Positions 1 to 9,259 of a stretch of 64,000 nt of DNA are shown piece after piece (position 1 is the first letter of the stretch; each line of letters opens with the position of its first letter). A model generated the notes under the pieces. That model saw nothing but the letters and a program-made list of their open reading frames with translations, made no database searches and had not been told where the DNA came from. A program made the position numbers and the translations under genes. Source of the stretch: Promethearchaeota archaeon (GTDB lineage Archaea > Asgardarchaeota > Lokiarchaeia > Sigynarchaeales > SOKP01); NCBI GenBank assembly GCA_013375495.1, contig JABXKC010000016.1, positions 11,196-75,195 of the forward strand, written 5' to 3'.

Positions 1-588
1 AATGAGATATTTTTCTAGCAACTCAGAGAGATCGAAAAATTTTTCGTCAAATACGGATAATCCATAGGAGATCAACTGAATTATTGAAATTATATCGTAA
101 ATTGATGTTTGCTGAAATAATATTTTAAAGGACGGATATTTTTTTAATAAATGCTCTCTTAAAGATTCTATTTCTTCAATCATGCTTTCGTTTCCACTAA
201 ATTCAGGATCATACTTATGAAAGCTGACTATAAGGGGTACATCCATCTTATGCTTTTTAAAGTTCTGCAAGATTGCATCTAAATATATTAAGGAAGTTTC
301 AATTCTTTCTGTGTCTTGAATATCAATGATATAAATAAGTAAGTCCGTGTCAGAAAAATATAGTTCTTGTTTTTCTTGATATAACTTTCTGTATTGCTCT
401 TGTCCTCCCATATCCCAAAAAACTATTCGGTTTTTTAGAAATTCCGTTGCTTGATATTCAACTCGTATAGTTGGTGTGAGGGATATTACATCTTTTTGAA
501 AGTCGTATTTTTTATTTAGAGCCGTAAGAATTGATGTTTTGCCCGCATTATCCAAACCGGCTACAATTACTTTAATAATTCTTTCCAT
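1..588 (-). CDS. Rag/Gtr-like (Arf-superfamily) small GTPase, 3' end cut by window edge
   Basis: The reading frame runs from an ATG at 586-588 to the window edge without a stop, giving 196 residues of an incomplete protein. The P-loop GLDNAGKTS (residues 11-19) is Arf/Rag-like. The G3 motif is WDMGGQE (58-64). The G4 motif is HKYD (124-127) in place of NKxD; a His in this place is typical of Rag/Gtr GTPases. A P-loop nucleotide switch is therefore well supported, and a Rag-like role in membrane-associated signalling is an inference from family and Asgard context. The C-terminus, where a roadblock-type domain could follow, is not visible. No lipidation motif can be judged. The upstream 257 bases form a divergent promoter region shared with a small gene on the other strand. 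Confidence 0.9.
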   Translation of the reverse strand, partial: MERIIKVIVAGLDNAGKTSILTALNKKYDFQKDVISLTPTIRVEYQATEFLKNRIVFWDMGGQEQYRKLYQEKQELYFSDTDLLIYIIDIQDTERIETSLIYLDAILQNFKKHKMDVPLIVSFHKYDPEFSGNESMIEEIESLREHLLKKYPSFKILFQQTSIYDIISIIQLISYGLSVFDEKFFDLSELLEKYLI

Positions 589-845
589 AGTATCAAACCA
601 TTACTCATCAAAAATATATCAAAATTTAAAAAAAACCTATAGAACCTTTTTCAAATGAAGAATATAATGAAATTTTTTAGTTACAAGTGAAATTCATTAT
701 TTTTAATCTTATTGCCTTTTTCTTATTTGCGTCCTTCTATCTCAAATCTCTAATATTACTCGAAAAATACATACATGACACTACTATTTTTTATTGATTA
801 TCATTTTAATTTGGTCAAAATACTAATTTAAAAAAGAGGATTTAA

Positions 846-1067
846 TTGATAGAAGAAGAAAACAACTTTTTGGAATTTCTAAAGTACCAAATAATTCAGA
901 AGAACAAGTTTGAACACGTGGTTCGAAAGATTCCACTCTTTAAAAGTATGATACAAGAACGCCATAAAACTATCGTAAAGACGATAGATAAGTTTGAAGA
1001 CAATCGCCGTCGTGAAGTTTACAACATGCTCGTTGAACAGTTTAGCAATATATCAAAAAGAATATAA
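846..1067 (+). CDS. Small unknown protein, 73 aa
   Basis: A short frame begins at TTG 846, five bases after a good Shine-Dalgarno sequence (GAGGA, 836-840), which is the main reason to believe it. The product is charged and mostly helical, with many Lys, Arg and Glu and no Cys, membrane segment or known motif that I recognise. It lies divergent to the Rag-like GTPase and convergent with the YjbQ gene. I do not recognise the family. A link to the neighbouring GTPase is possible but unsupported. Confidence 0.55.
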   Translation: MIEEENNFLEFLKYQIIQKNKFEHVVRKIPLFKSMIQERHKTIVKTIDKFEDNRRREVYNMLVEQFSNISKRI

Positions 1068-1094
1068 ATTTTTTTTCATTTTATTTTCAAGTGT

Positions 1095-1529
1095 TTATTC
1101 ACCGATAATTTGACAGTATAGGGTCCTATGCCGACCTTTTTCGTCGTTTTCTATAAAGATCACCTGCTGCCATGTGCCAAATATTAACTTCTTATTATGA
1201 AATGGGAATGTTTGGGAGGTTTTGAGGAGAAAACTTCTTAGATGCCCTGCTCCATTATAGTCGTGCCAAGTTTTGTGGTGGGCGTAATCTTTTTTGTAGG
1301 GGATTATTTTTTCTAGAAATTCTTCAATATCATGCTGGACTAATCCGGGTTCGTATTCAACAGTCGATATCGCGCCAGTGGATCCCGCAACATGAACATT
1401 CACTATACCATCTTTCAATCCCGTTTTTTCAATTGCGTTTTGCACTTGGGAAGTAATATTAATTACATCACAATAAGCTTTAGTTTTTAGATCAAACTTT
1501 TCTAATATAACGGTCATGATTTCTTTCAC
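1095..1529 (-). CDS. YjbQ / UPF0047 family protein
   Basis: The 144-residue protein has the hallmarks of the UPF0047 (YjbQ) family: an HVAGSTGA stretch, the central HDYNGAGHLRS motif with conserved His, Asn and Arg, and GTWQQV near the C-terminus. The length matches the family (about 130-145). Members have been reported to have weak thiamine-phosphate synthase activity, but the physiological role is unclear, so I would not assign a pathway. The start given is GTG; an in-frame ATG at 1517 leaves the conserved region intact and is an equally good start. It is monocistronic, convergent with the small gene before it. Confidence 0.88.
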   Translation of the reverse strand: MKEIMTVILEKFDLKTKAYCDVINITSQVQNAIEKTGLKDGIVNVHVAGSTGAISTVEYEPGLVQHDIEEFLEKIIPYKKDYAHHKTWHDYNGAGHLRSFLLKTSQTFPFHNKKLIFGTWQQVIFIENDEKGRHRTLYCQIIGE

Positions 1530-1617
1530 TACTTCGTTATTTTTAATAATAAATTTAATTAATTATCCTAATTTAAAACTATATATATTACAGAACTTAT
1601 TAGCTTCTTGAATTAAA

Positions 1618-2037
1618 ATGAGTGACAAGCTGGACGAATTCTTAAAAAAAATTCACGACCCGAAAAATAACCTTCCACTTTATATTACTATAATCGTACG
1701 CCCTGGTAAAAAGTTAGTTGATATCAAAATAAAAAAGGAAGAAGCAAATATTTTAAGAGTAATTGCTCACGCAGAGAAAACAACGGGTTATTTTATCCAT
1801 TCATTTCACATTCCAATAAAAAATATAGGACTTTCTCCAGATTCCCGAGATAAAGAAATTCTCGCAACTCTATCTAATCCAAATAAAATTCCAAATAAGG
1901 CTACTAAAGCTTTTGTTGAAGATATTTTAAGGAAGTATCTTAATATTTTACCGGAAAAAAAGAAGCATTACTTCAAAACGGAAAGATATAAGAAAAAGAA
2001 AGAATTCCAAACCGGCGTTAAACTAAAAGGCTTTTAA
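1618..2037 (+). CDS. Unknown basic protein, 139 aa
   Basis: This frame starts at ATG 1618 and encodes a basic, soluble protein with a strand-rich first half (LYITIIVRPG near residue 22) and a very Lys-rich tail (KKKHYFKTERYKKKKEF). I do not recognise a family. The Lys-rich tail would be compatible with nucleic-acid binding, but that is inference only. Its stop codon directly abuts the stop of the opposite-strand OB-fold gene (2038), a tight convergent arrangement. Confidence 0.65.
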   Translation: MSDKLDEFLKKIHDPKNNLPLYITIIVRPGKKLVDIKIKKEEANILRVIAHAEKTTGYFIHSFHIPIKNIGLSPDSRDKEILATLSNPNKIPNKATKAFVEDILRKYLNILPEKKKHYFKTERYKKKKEFQTGVKLKGF

Positions 2038-2373
2038 TTACTTTATCACACTCCCAATTGGGATGTTTTTTCCGTTCCTCTCATCTATTTCTAGTAAAAA
2101 AGGTTCACCGTTGAAATCAGCCGCTAAAAGCATTCCTTGACTTTCTAATCCCATAATCATTCTTGGTTTAAGATTAGCTAACACTACAATTTTCTTATTG
2201 ATTAATTCCTCTAATGAATAGAACTTAGAAATTCCAGTAATAATTTGTATCAAATTTTTCTCACCACAATCTACCATTAATCGATATAGATGCTTAGATT
2301 TTGGAATTATTTCGCAATTCTTAATTAATCCAACACGTAAATCTAATTTTGTGAAGTCACTATAATCTATCAT
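2038..2373 (-). CDS. tRNA-binding OB-fold protein (MetRS C-terminal / Trbp111 type)
   Basis: The 111-residue protein is a stand-alone EMAP-II/Trbp111-like OB fold. It has the typical KLDLRVGLI opening, the strand pattern of a MetRS-beta domain, and the NLKPRMIMGLESQGMLLAA signature. Such domains bind the outside corner of tRNA and act either free or as the split C-terminal part of methionyl-tRNA synthetase. The start ATG overlaps the stop of the upstream trm61-like gene by one base (TAATG), so the two are translationally coupled; both act on tRNA, which supports the pairing. Confidence 0.9.
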   Translation of the reverse strand: MIDYSDFTKLDLRVGLIKNCEIIPKSKHLYRLMVDCGEKNLIQIITGISKFYSLEELINKKIVVLANLKPRMIMGLESQGMLLAADFNGEPFLLEIDERNGKNIPIGSVIK

Positions 2374-3248
2374 TATTCCTCACCACCCCTTAAAGGCATA
2401 CCGTTTAATTTCACAAACTCGTCTTGTTTTGGTTTCTTTTCTCGATAAGGGTTCTTTATATCTTTGATTTTTCTTGCAAAAGTCATGTACCCAGTATGCC
2501 CAATCATTCGAACTTCGGGATGAGTTGCGTTCTCCTTTACTTGAAATTTCCTTTTTATTAATTCATATGTGTTTATTTCGTAAAATCCGTTCTCTTGTAG
2601 AGCAAAAGTTGTTTTTTTCACTTGTTCTATTGTTGGTGAAAAAGAAACTAAAGTTCCACTGAGTTTCAGATAAGTTTTAATTCTTTCAATTGCCTTCCAA
2701 GGTTGTGGCATATCTAAAACAACAGAATCAACATTAGTGTGTTCAAAATCATCGATTAAAATATCTCCGTATTGAATTGAAACGAAATCTTGTAAGTTAG
2801 CCTTAATAACATTTCTTAAAGCCCTCTTCAAACTTTTTTCTCTAATATCATAAGAATAAATATATCCATCTGGGCGGACATAATTTCCTAAAATACATGT
2901 TAATGCTCCAGAACCACATCCCGCTTCGATAACTTTACTACCAGGTCCGATTCCAGAATACACTAAGATTAACCCTGCGTCTTCGGGATATATTATTTGA
3001 GTTTTACGACTCATATGAATCACGTAATCGGAGGGTAAGGGTTTAAGAACATAGAATTTATACCCTTGAGTTTCATACGGTTGAGAAAAAACTACAGAAC
3101 CAAACGGTTTTCCAATAATTTCGTCGAATTTTATGATACCTTTATGAGTTTGAAATTCTTCTCCTTCTTTAACAGTAACCAACCACTTTCTTCTATTATC
3201 AAGAATTAAGTAAATTAAATCGTTCTTTTTTATCATTTCTTCTGCCAT
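2373..3248 (-). CDS. trmI: tRNA (adenine-N1)-methyltransferase, Trm61/TrmI family
   Basis: The 291-residue protein fits the TrmI/Trm61 family. An N-terminal beta domain (residues about 1-80) precedes a class I SAM-binding domain with motif I VIEAGCGSGALT (around residue 105), and then LDMPQPW, the Trm61-type catalytic-loop motif. The family methylates A57/A58 of the T-loop. The archaeal enzyme is a homotetramer, so no Trm6 partner is needed. The gene is the first of a two-gene operon with the OB-fold tRNA-binding protein, coupled by a TAATG overlap. The C-terminus carries a short basic extension. Confidence 0.95.
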   Translation of the reverse strand: MAEEMIKKNDLIYLILDNRRKWLVTVKEGEEFQTHKGIIKFDEIIGKPFGSVVFSQPYETQGYKFYVLKPLPSDYVIHMSRKTQIIYPEDAGLILVYSGIGPGSKVIEAGCGSGALTCILGNYVRPDGYIYSYDIREKSLKRALRNVIKANLQDFVSIQYGDILIDDFEHTNVDSVVLDMPQPWKAIERIKTYLKLSGTLVSFSPTIEQVKKTTFALQENGFYEINTYELIKRKFQVKENATHPEVRMIGHTGYMTFARKIKDIKNPYREKKPKQDEFVKLNGMPLRGGEE

Positions 3249-3431
3249 TGTTAGCCCTATATCAATAATATGATTTCTTTTTATAAAGTTAGATTTACTC
3301 TAAAGCCATCGTGTTATTAATTTTACATAAGTGTAATTTTTCTTTACTAAATAGAAAAATATAAACGAGATTTTGCAAAAAATATTAAATCAATGCTAAA
3401 TTGAAATACTCAATCATTGTTTATGCAACCT

Positions 3432-3443
3432 TTTTTATAAATA
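3432..3443 (+). promoter_or_regulatory. TATA-like box for the coiled-coil gene
   Basis: A TTTTTATAAAT-type stretch is centred about 26 bases before the ATG at 3463. With the usual archaeal TATA-to-TSS distance, transcription would begin at or next to that ATG, suggesting a leaderless mRNA and favouring 3463 over the ATG at 3451. Confidence 0.5.
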
Positions 3444-3462
3444 CTCGTTAATGAATTTATCT

Positions 3463-4380
3463 ATGAGTAGGGCTAACACAAATACTTCCCAAAGTTCAAA
3501 AAACTCTTTTAAGGAACTTCAATTCCAAATTGAAGAATTTAAACAAAAACGGGACGATTTAAATAAGAAAACTAAGAAATTCATTAATAAATTACAGGAA
3601 ATTGATGTTAAAATCGAGGATTATTTAAATCTTGCTAAAAACGATTATAAAAAGAAGCGGGATTATTGGAATAGTAAGGTAAAGAGTTTAAAAGATAAGA
3701 AAATAGAATATAAGAACATTTTAGATAAATTTATTGAAGAAAAAAAGAAAATTCTAGAAGAAAGTAAAAGCGGAAAAGGAACTAAGAAGTACGTATCAGT
3801 AAAGCAAATCGATAAAAAAATCGAGAATTTAGAGCGAAGAATTGAAATCGAGAATTTAGATATTCTCGAAGAAAATGCAATGGTAGACAAAATTAGAGAA
3901 CTAGCTCAAGTTAAACAAGAATTCTTAGCTACGCAACAAGACAGTGATTTTTTTAAAATAGAGCGAAAAATTCAGATAGTTAAAATAAATTTGAATAAAA
4001 TTTACGAACAATTGAATAAGTGGTCAAACAAATCTCAAGATTACCATGCTAAGATGCATGATATTTACCAAACTGTCAATGGATTAAGAGAGAGAAAGAA
4101 AACTCTAGAAGAAGAATTAATCGAGAATAAAAAAGCAGCAGACGCATACCACGAGAAATTTTTAAGGGTTATGAGAAAATTAAAAAAGGATTCAAAAGGG
4201 AAACGGCCAACATATGCGTCTAAAAAGCCAAAAGTGTCTAGAAAACGAACCAATTTTAAAAACGAAGAGTTAGAAAAATTAAAACAAGATAAACTAGCTG
4301 TTGCTTTAGAAAAGCAGAAGTCTGGAAGAAAATTAAATCTGTATGAAGCTCGATTAATCCTTGAAAGCTCCAAGGAGTAG
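3463..4380 (+). CDS. COG1340-type coiled-coil protein
   Basis: The protein (305 residues from ATG 3463; 309 if the ATG at 3451 is used) is almost wholly alpha-helical coiled coil, built of Lys/Glu-rich heptads, with the archaeal COG1340-like pattern (WSNKSQDYHAKMHDIY followed by AADAYHEKF). A basic, Ser/Lys-rich region follows near residues 240-260. Function in this family is unknown; a structural or scaffold role is inference. The 3463 start is chosen because a TATA-like box sits about 26 bases upstream of it. It stands alone, with no operon partner. Confidence 0.85.
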   Translation: MSRANTNTSQSSKNSFKELQFQIEEFKQKRDDLNKKTKKFINKLQEIDVKIEDYLNLAKNDYKKKRDYWNSKVKSLKDKKIEYKNILDKFIEEKKKILEESKSGKGTKKYVSVKQIDKKIENLERRIEIENLDILEENAMVDKIRELAQVKQEFLATQQDSDFFKIERKIQIVKINLNKIYEQLNKWSNKSQDYHAKMHDIYQTVNGLRERKKTLEEELIENKKAADAYHEKFLRVMRKLKKDSKGKRPTYASKKPKVSRKRTNFKNEELEKLKQDKLAVALEKQKSGRKLNLYEARLILESSKE

Positions 4381-4637
4381 GATTAATGAGATATTGGTTC
4401 TATTATTCTGTTCGTATTTACTACATTTAATCAAGATTTTTATTGAATACTATTTTTGTAATGGTTAAATCTTATCCTATAATTTACCGAACTCCTATAA
4501 TACATTCTTCTTAGAAAATGCTGTTTTTAACGATATTTACCTCTCAAAACTTTCGAACTTGCCAAAAGGTTTAAAACAATTGGAAATTTATTTTTTTTTA
4601 ATGTTAGAATTAAAATAAGAAATGGATTTGATTCAAA

Positions 4638-5966
4638 TTGAAAAAGAAAGTAGAAGAAATTAGAAATATCTTAATTGAACATAATGAGTTATTCAGTAAC
4701 TCAATCCCACTGATAGCTTCAGAAAATATTACTAGCCCAGCCGTTGACGAGGCGTGTAATAGCGATTTCTCTCATAGATACGCAGAAGGATGGGTCGGAG
4801 AGCGTGTTTATGCGGGGTGCAAATATATTGATATTATTGAAGATATCTGTATGGAACTTGCGAAAGAATATTTTAAGTGCGTTCACGCTGATGTAAGACC
4901 CGTTTCTGGCGTAGTAGCAAATCTGGCAATGTATAACGCATTTACATCAGAAAACAATGGAAAAATGTTAATAATGCCAATTCCAAAGGGTGGACACATA
5001 TCCCATGCGCCTAAATTTACGAAGAGTGGGATGGCAATTTATGGTACTGCCGGAACCGTGCGCGGATTGAATATTGAATATATGGCTTTTGACAATGATG
5101 AAATGAATATCGATCCAGACGCTACTGCCAAAATTATAAGGGAATTTAAACCAGAATTGGTGTTATTTGGTGGTTCTGTTTTTCTTTTTCCTCATCCTGT
5201 TAGAGAACTTAGTGAAGTCGCTAAAGAGGTGGACGCTAATGTTGGTTACGATGCAGCACATGTCGCTGGTTTGATAGGATCTGGTTACTTTCAAGATCCT
5301 TTAAAAGAAGGTGCTGACGCGATGACAATGAGCACCCATAAAACGCTTCCAGGACCTCAACATGGAACTCTTGTATCAGATAGAGAGGATTTAATTGATA
5401 CTTTAAAACCCTGCATGTTTCCAGCATTATTATCTAACCATCATCTACATAATGTTGCGGGTTTGGCTATTACATTTGCAGAAATGCTAGAATTTGGTAA
5501 AGATTATCATAAAAATGTAATTGACAACGCAAAAGCTTTAGGACAAGCGTTATACGAAAGGGGTATAAATGTCCTCATGGAACATAAAGGGTTTACTGAA
5601 TCTCATCAAATTGTAGTTGATATCACTAATTTTGAAAAAACTATTGGTTTAGGGGGAGATATTGAGAGGTTAGTAGAAGATGCGAATATTATTATTAACA
5701 GAAACCTCTTACCTTGGGATATCGCACAGGGTAGACACTATAAAAACCCAGGTGGATTAAGGTTGGGAACCTCAGAAGTTACTCGTCTCGGAATGGGTAA
5801 AAGTGAAATGGTAGATATAGCAGATTTTTTCAAAGATTTACTAATTGACAAGAAAGATCCTAAGAAAGTTAAAAAAGAAGTTGCTGAGTTTAAAAAAGGT
5901 TTTCAAGAAATTCACTACTGTTTTCAATCTCCAAACAAAGCTTATGAATACATGAAATTCTATTAA
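4638..5966 (+). CDS. glyA: Serine hydroxymethyltransferase
   Basis: This is a full-length (442 aa) archaeal-type SHMT, a PLP enzyme that interconverts serine and glycine while loading one carbon onto a pterin cofactor. Visible marks are the N-terminal IPLIASENI, the RYAEG region, the DAAHVAGLI stretch, and MSTHKTLPGPQ with the PLP lysine at about residue 235. The start is TTG 4638, since nearby ATGs are out of frame. The gene is monocistronic with about 250 bases of gene-free DNA before it, in which I see only AT-rich sequence. Confidence 0.97.
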   Translation: MKKKVEEIRNILIEHNELFSNSIPLIASENITSPAVDEACNSDFSHRYAEGWVGERVYAGCKYIDIIEDICMELAKEYFKCVHADVRPVSGVVANLAMYNAFTSENNGKMLIMPIPKGGHISHAPKFTKSGMAIYGTAGTVRGLNIEYMAFDNDEMNIDPDATAKIIREFKPELVLFGGSVFLFPHPVRELSEVAKEVDANVGYDAAHVAGLIGSGYFQDPLKEGADAMTMSTHKTLPGPQHGTLVSDREDLIDTLKPCMFPALLSNHHLHNVAGLAITFAEMLEFGKDYHKNVIDNAKALGQALYERGINVLMEHKGFTESHQIVVDITNFEKTIGLGGDIERLVEDANIIINRNLLPWDIAQGRHYKNPGGLRLGTSEVTRLGMGKSEMVDIADFFKDLLIDKKDPKKVKKEVAEFKKGFQEIHYCFQSPNKAYEYMKFY

Positions 5967-6167
5967 TTCTTTTTTTTATTTTATAAATGTTTGATTAATC
6001 AAGATTTAAGACCATTTTTTTATCTATATTCCCCGAGTATTAGTCTATTATTATTTTAAAAACTTTTTGATCTCAAATAACAAAACAAATTTTTCTGTAA
6101 GAGAAAATATTTATAAAGTTATTGTAAATAATATAACTTATAATGAAATCCAGTTGATAATGGCATT

Positions 6168-7139
6168 ATGAATTCTATTCAACAAGATAATATTGAAGAT
6201 TATTATATTTGGACAAATAACCTCACAAAAGTTTATGGAACTGGTACAAAAAAAGTGTTTGCCGTAGATGGAATAGATTTTGCAATGAGTTCAGGAGTTC
6301 ATGGATTTTTAGGTCCAAATGGTGCTGGAAAGACATCAACCATTAACATGTTAATTGGAGCCATTTCAATTACAGAAGGAGATGCTTTCTTAAGGGGTAA
6401 AAAGGCTGGTACTAAAAAAGCTAGAGAATTTATAGGATTTCTCCCTCAAGATCCTGCTTTTTATGAAAAACTTTCGGGACTAGAATATCTAATTTATTTA
6501 GCACGCTTGAATTCGATTCCTAAAAATATTGCAAAACAAAAAGCGCTTGATTTGCTGAAATTTTTTGATTTGATGGAAGAAAAGGATAGAAAAATCAAGA
6601 CTTATTCTATGGGTATGAAACAAAAAATAGGATTAGCAGCCGGATTAATCCACGATCCTAAACTCTTAATTTTAGATGAACCTACTAGCAACTTAGACCC
6701 TCTCGTAAGAAAAAAAATTATTGATTATGTGAGGAAAATCTCCGAAGATATGAGTATTTTTGTTTCAAGTCATGTACTTTCTGAAGTCGAACAGATGTGT
6801 GATAGAGTCACTATCATCAACAAGGGGAAGATCAAATTAACTGATACTGTACAAAATGTTAAAAAGTGGTTTTCTAGTTCTACTAATCTCTATGTAATTG
6901 ATACCAATTCTAATGAGATGTTCCTATCCGTGATTAAAGGTTTAGAAATGATTACAGATGCTTGGATTGATGAAAAAGAAAAAAAAATTTATATCAATAC
7001 TAGTGATATCGAACAATTTCAAAAGGAAATACCAAAATTAATAATCGAAAAGGAAGTAATTCTAAAATCTTTTTATCAACCCGAATCAAGTCTTCAAGAT
7101 GTATTTTTGGAAATTATAAATAAGGACGAGGGAATATAA
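6168..7139 (+). CDS. ABC-2 type transporter, ATP-binding protein
   Basis: A 323-residue ABC ATPase with Walker A GPNGAGKTS (about residues 49-57), a degenerate signature YSMGMKQK in the place of LSGGQ, Walker B ILDEPTSNLDP, and the switch His in FVSSHVLSE. The C-terminal ~100 residues form the extra domain common in ABC-2 exporters. It is followed after one base by the membrane subunit, so the pair forms one exporter; the substrate cannot be inferred. A TATA-like ATATTTATAAAG lies about 55 bases before the ATG. Confidence 0.95.
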   Translation: MNSIQQDNIEDYYIWTNNLTKVYGTGTKKVFAVDGIDFAMSSGVHGFLGPNGAGKTSTINMLIGAISITEGDAFLRGKKAGTKKAREFIGFLPQDPAFYEKLSGLEYLIYLARLNSIPKNIAKQKALDLLKFFDLMEEKDRKIKTYSMGMKQKIGLAAGLIHDPKLLILDEPTSNLDPLVRKKIIDYVRKISEDMSIFVSSHVLSEVEQMCDRVTIINKGKIKLTDTVQNVKKWFSSSTNLYVIDTNSNEMFLSVIKGLEMITDAWIDEKEKKIYINTSDIEQFQKEIPKLIIEKEVILKSFYQPESSLQDVFLEIINKDEGI

Positions 7140-7140
7140 A

Positions 7141-8139
7141 ATGGCTTTTAAAAATATAAAATCAGAGATAAAGGAAGAAACAACGAATAGTGTAAATATA
7201 TGGAGCGAGAAATCGGGGTTAATGATGATTTTAACAACACCATCAATAATTCTTTTTAAAAAAACATTATTTAAAGATATGTTTAAAATTCCTAAATTAG
7301 TCGTTTCTATCATTCTAATGATTCTTGGGCCACTAATGGCTATTCTTACTATTCCTACAGGTATAGTGTTTTATTACAATTCATTAAATGATTATCTTGG
7401 TTTAATTTATAGCTTTTACACGTACTGTATGATGTTTCCAATTATTCTTACTGTTGTTGGTGCTCCTCTTATTGCAGAAGAGTTGAAATCTGGAACAATG
7501 CTAACGCTCATAAGTAAACCAATTTCAAGAGGAGGAATTTTGACTACCAAATATCTAGCTCTTACCTGTTTCGGCTTTGTAATTAATTTAGCAACATTAT
7601 CTTTAATAACTTTAATCGCTCCATTAAAATATGACTTTGAGGGTGTGGCAGAATTTTTCGTTATAAATCTACTCTTTTCTCTAATAGTTCAATTCTTCTT
7701 TCAGACTGTCGCTTATAGTTTTTCTTGTTTATTTAAAAAGACGCGAAATGCCGTATTAATACCTTTATTAATTATTATCATTACTTTTTTTGTATTAATG
7801 ACTTTTCGGCCATTATTTATGTATATGTATTTGGATGATAGTGATGTTCCAATATACATCCAATTTCAATTATATCATTTTGATTTGGGCTATCATTTGT
7901 TTAATGCGTATATAGGAATTTTAAATATCATTTCGGGGGGAATTTCTGAGAATATGATGTATTTCCTTTACACATTTGGGCTGTATACTCAAGAATATGA
8001 TCCTGACACCTGGGAGGTCACTTTTACTCGAAACGATTTCTATTCACCTTTAGGCTCCTTAATTTTGCTGCTCTCAATAGCTATTGGGTTAATTCTTTTA
8101 GGATATTTCCTCTTTAAAAAGCGAGATATCTCGAGATAA
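7141..8139 (+). CDS. ABC-2 type transporter, permease
   Basis: A 332-residue integral membrane protein with about six hydrophobic segments: one near residue 55, a cluster between 90 and 210, and a last one at the C-terminus followed by the positive tail FKKRDIS. The GAPLIAEELKSGTM stretch is the usual ABC-2 (NosY-like) motif after the second membrane helix. It starts one base after the stop of the ATPase gene and would form the channel of the same exporter. Substrate unknown. Confidence 0.92.
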   Translation: MAFKNIKSEIKEETTNSVNIWSEKSGLMMILTTPSIILFKKTLFKDMFKIPKLVVSIILMILGPLMAILTIPTGIVFYYNSLNDYLGLIYSFYTYCMMFPIILTVVGAPLIAEELKSGTMLTLISKPISRGGILTTKYLALTCFGFVINLATLSLITLIAPLKYDFEGVAEFFVINLLFSLIVQFFFQTVAYSFSCLFKKTRNAVLIPLLIIIITFFVLMTFRPLFMYMYLDDSDVPIYIQFQLYHFDLGYHLFNAYIGILNIISGGISENMMYFLYTFGLYTQEYDPDTWEVTFTRNDFYSPLGSLILLLSIAIGLILLGYFLFKKRDISR

Positions 8140-8288
8140 TAATTTTTTCTTATTTTAATTAATTCGAGAAATTTTTATTAATCCTTTTTCTCATATTTTT
8201 TTTCTCTAAACAGTAAAATTTATCTTAAATTGCATATTTCTACAAGTATCTAATACATTATTTACAATTATAAAACTTGTTAAAGCCT

Positions 8289-9128
8289 ATGCTCCCCTTA
8301 AAACTAGATATTCTTGAACAATCTGAACATAAATTAGTATTGGTAATTGAAGGCATCTCAATTGAAATGATCAACGCTCTTAGAAGGATTATGCTTACAG
8401 AGATACCAGTCATGGCGATAGACGAGGTTATTATTTTAAAGAATGATTCTCCGTTATATGACGAAATTATTTCCCATAGACTTGGACTTATTCCTCTTAA
8501 AACAGATTTAGATGTATACAAATTACCACAAGAATGCGAATGTGGTGGATTTGGGTGTCCATTATGTCAAGTTTCTTTAACCTGCGAAATTACTAATAAC
8601 ACTAATAACCCTTTAGAGATATATTCGGGTGATTTAAAATCAAATGACCCAAAAATAATACCAGTCGATCCTAACATCCCGATTGTTAAAATTGATAAGA
8701 ATGATAAGATAATTATCGAAGCTTATGCAATCTTAGGACTAGCTAAAGTTCATGCAAAATGGCAGGCCATTTCAAATGTGGCTTATAGACATTATCCTTT
8801 TGTTGAATTTGATGAAAATTTATTAAAAAATCCAGAACAAAACCGCTTAATAGTTAAGATGTGTCCTGAAAAGCTATTCAAATTAACTAATAATGAATCT
8901 TTAAAACTAAAAGAGGATTATTGGAAGTATTGCACTTTATGTATGTCTTGTAAGAATAATTCAGAAGATAAAATTAAGGTTAGTCTTAAAGAAGATGTAT
9001 ACATTCTTTCAATAGAAAGTGATGGAGTTTTAGAATATAAAGTACTAATTAACCAAATCTTCAAGATATTTAATGAGAAGATTGATGAATTTATTTCAAA
9101 TTTAGAAGAACTTGATATAGAATCTTAG
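8289..9128 (+). CDS. rpo3: DNA-directed RNA polymerase subunit Rpo3 (D)
   Basis: The protein has the alpha-like dimerisation fold: EGISIEMINALRRIMLTEIP near the N-terminus, and HRLGLIPL. It carries the archaeal insertion with Cys-rich segments: CECGGFGCPLC (near residue 85) and CTLCMSC (near 215), the latter fitting the ferredoxin-like Fe-S domain of many archaeal D subunits. It forms the assembly platform with Rpo11. I prefer ATG 8289; a TTG at 8277 is in frame and only adds four residues. It stands upstream of the L18e-L13-S9 genes as in other archaea, but here a permease gene lies between. Confidence 0.96.
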   Translation: MLPLKLDILEQSEHKLVLVIEGISIEMINALRRIMLTEIPVMAIDEVIILKNDSPLYDEIISHRLGLIPLKTDLDVYKLPQECECGGFGCPLCQVSLTCEITNNTNNPLEIYSGDLKSNDPKIIPVDPNIPIVKIDKNDKIIIEAYAILGLAKVHAKWQAISNVAYRHYPFVEFDENLLKNPEQNRLIVKMCPEKLFKLTNNESLKLKEDYWKYCTLCMSCKNNSEDKIKVSLKEDVYILSIESDGVLEYKVLINQIFKIFNEKIDEFISNLEELDIES

Positions 9129-9259
9129 ACATTTAAATTTATTTCGCTTCGCCACTATATCAAAGATAACTACCATCTAAAAACTAAACTTAAAAGAGAT
9201 TTTTAAATTTCCTAAATAAAGTGACATTTTTTAAAATAAAAACCATTTCACTTAATTGA

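Noticed and set aside
4381..4637. Small gene in the spacer before glyA
   Set aside because: Only short AT-rich frames without ribosome sites; it is more likely promoter DNA.
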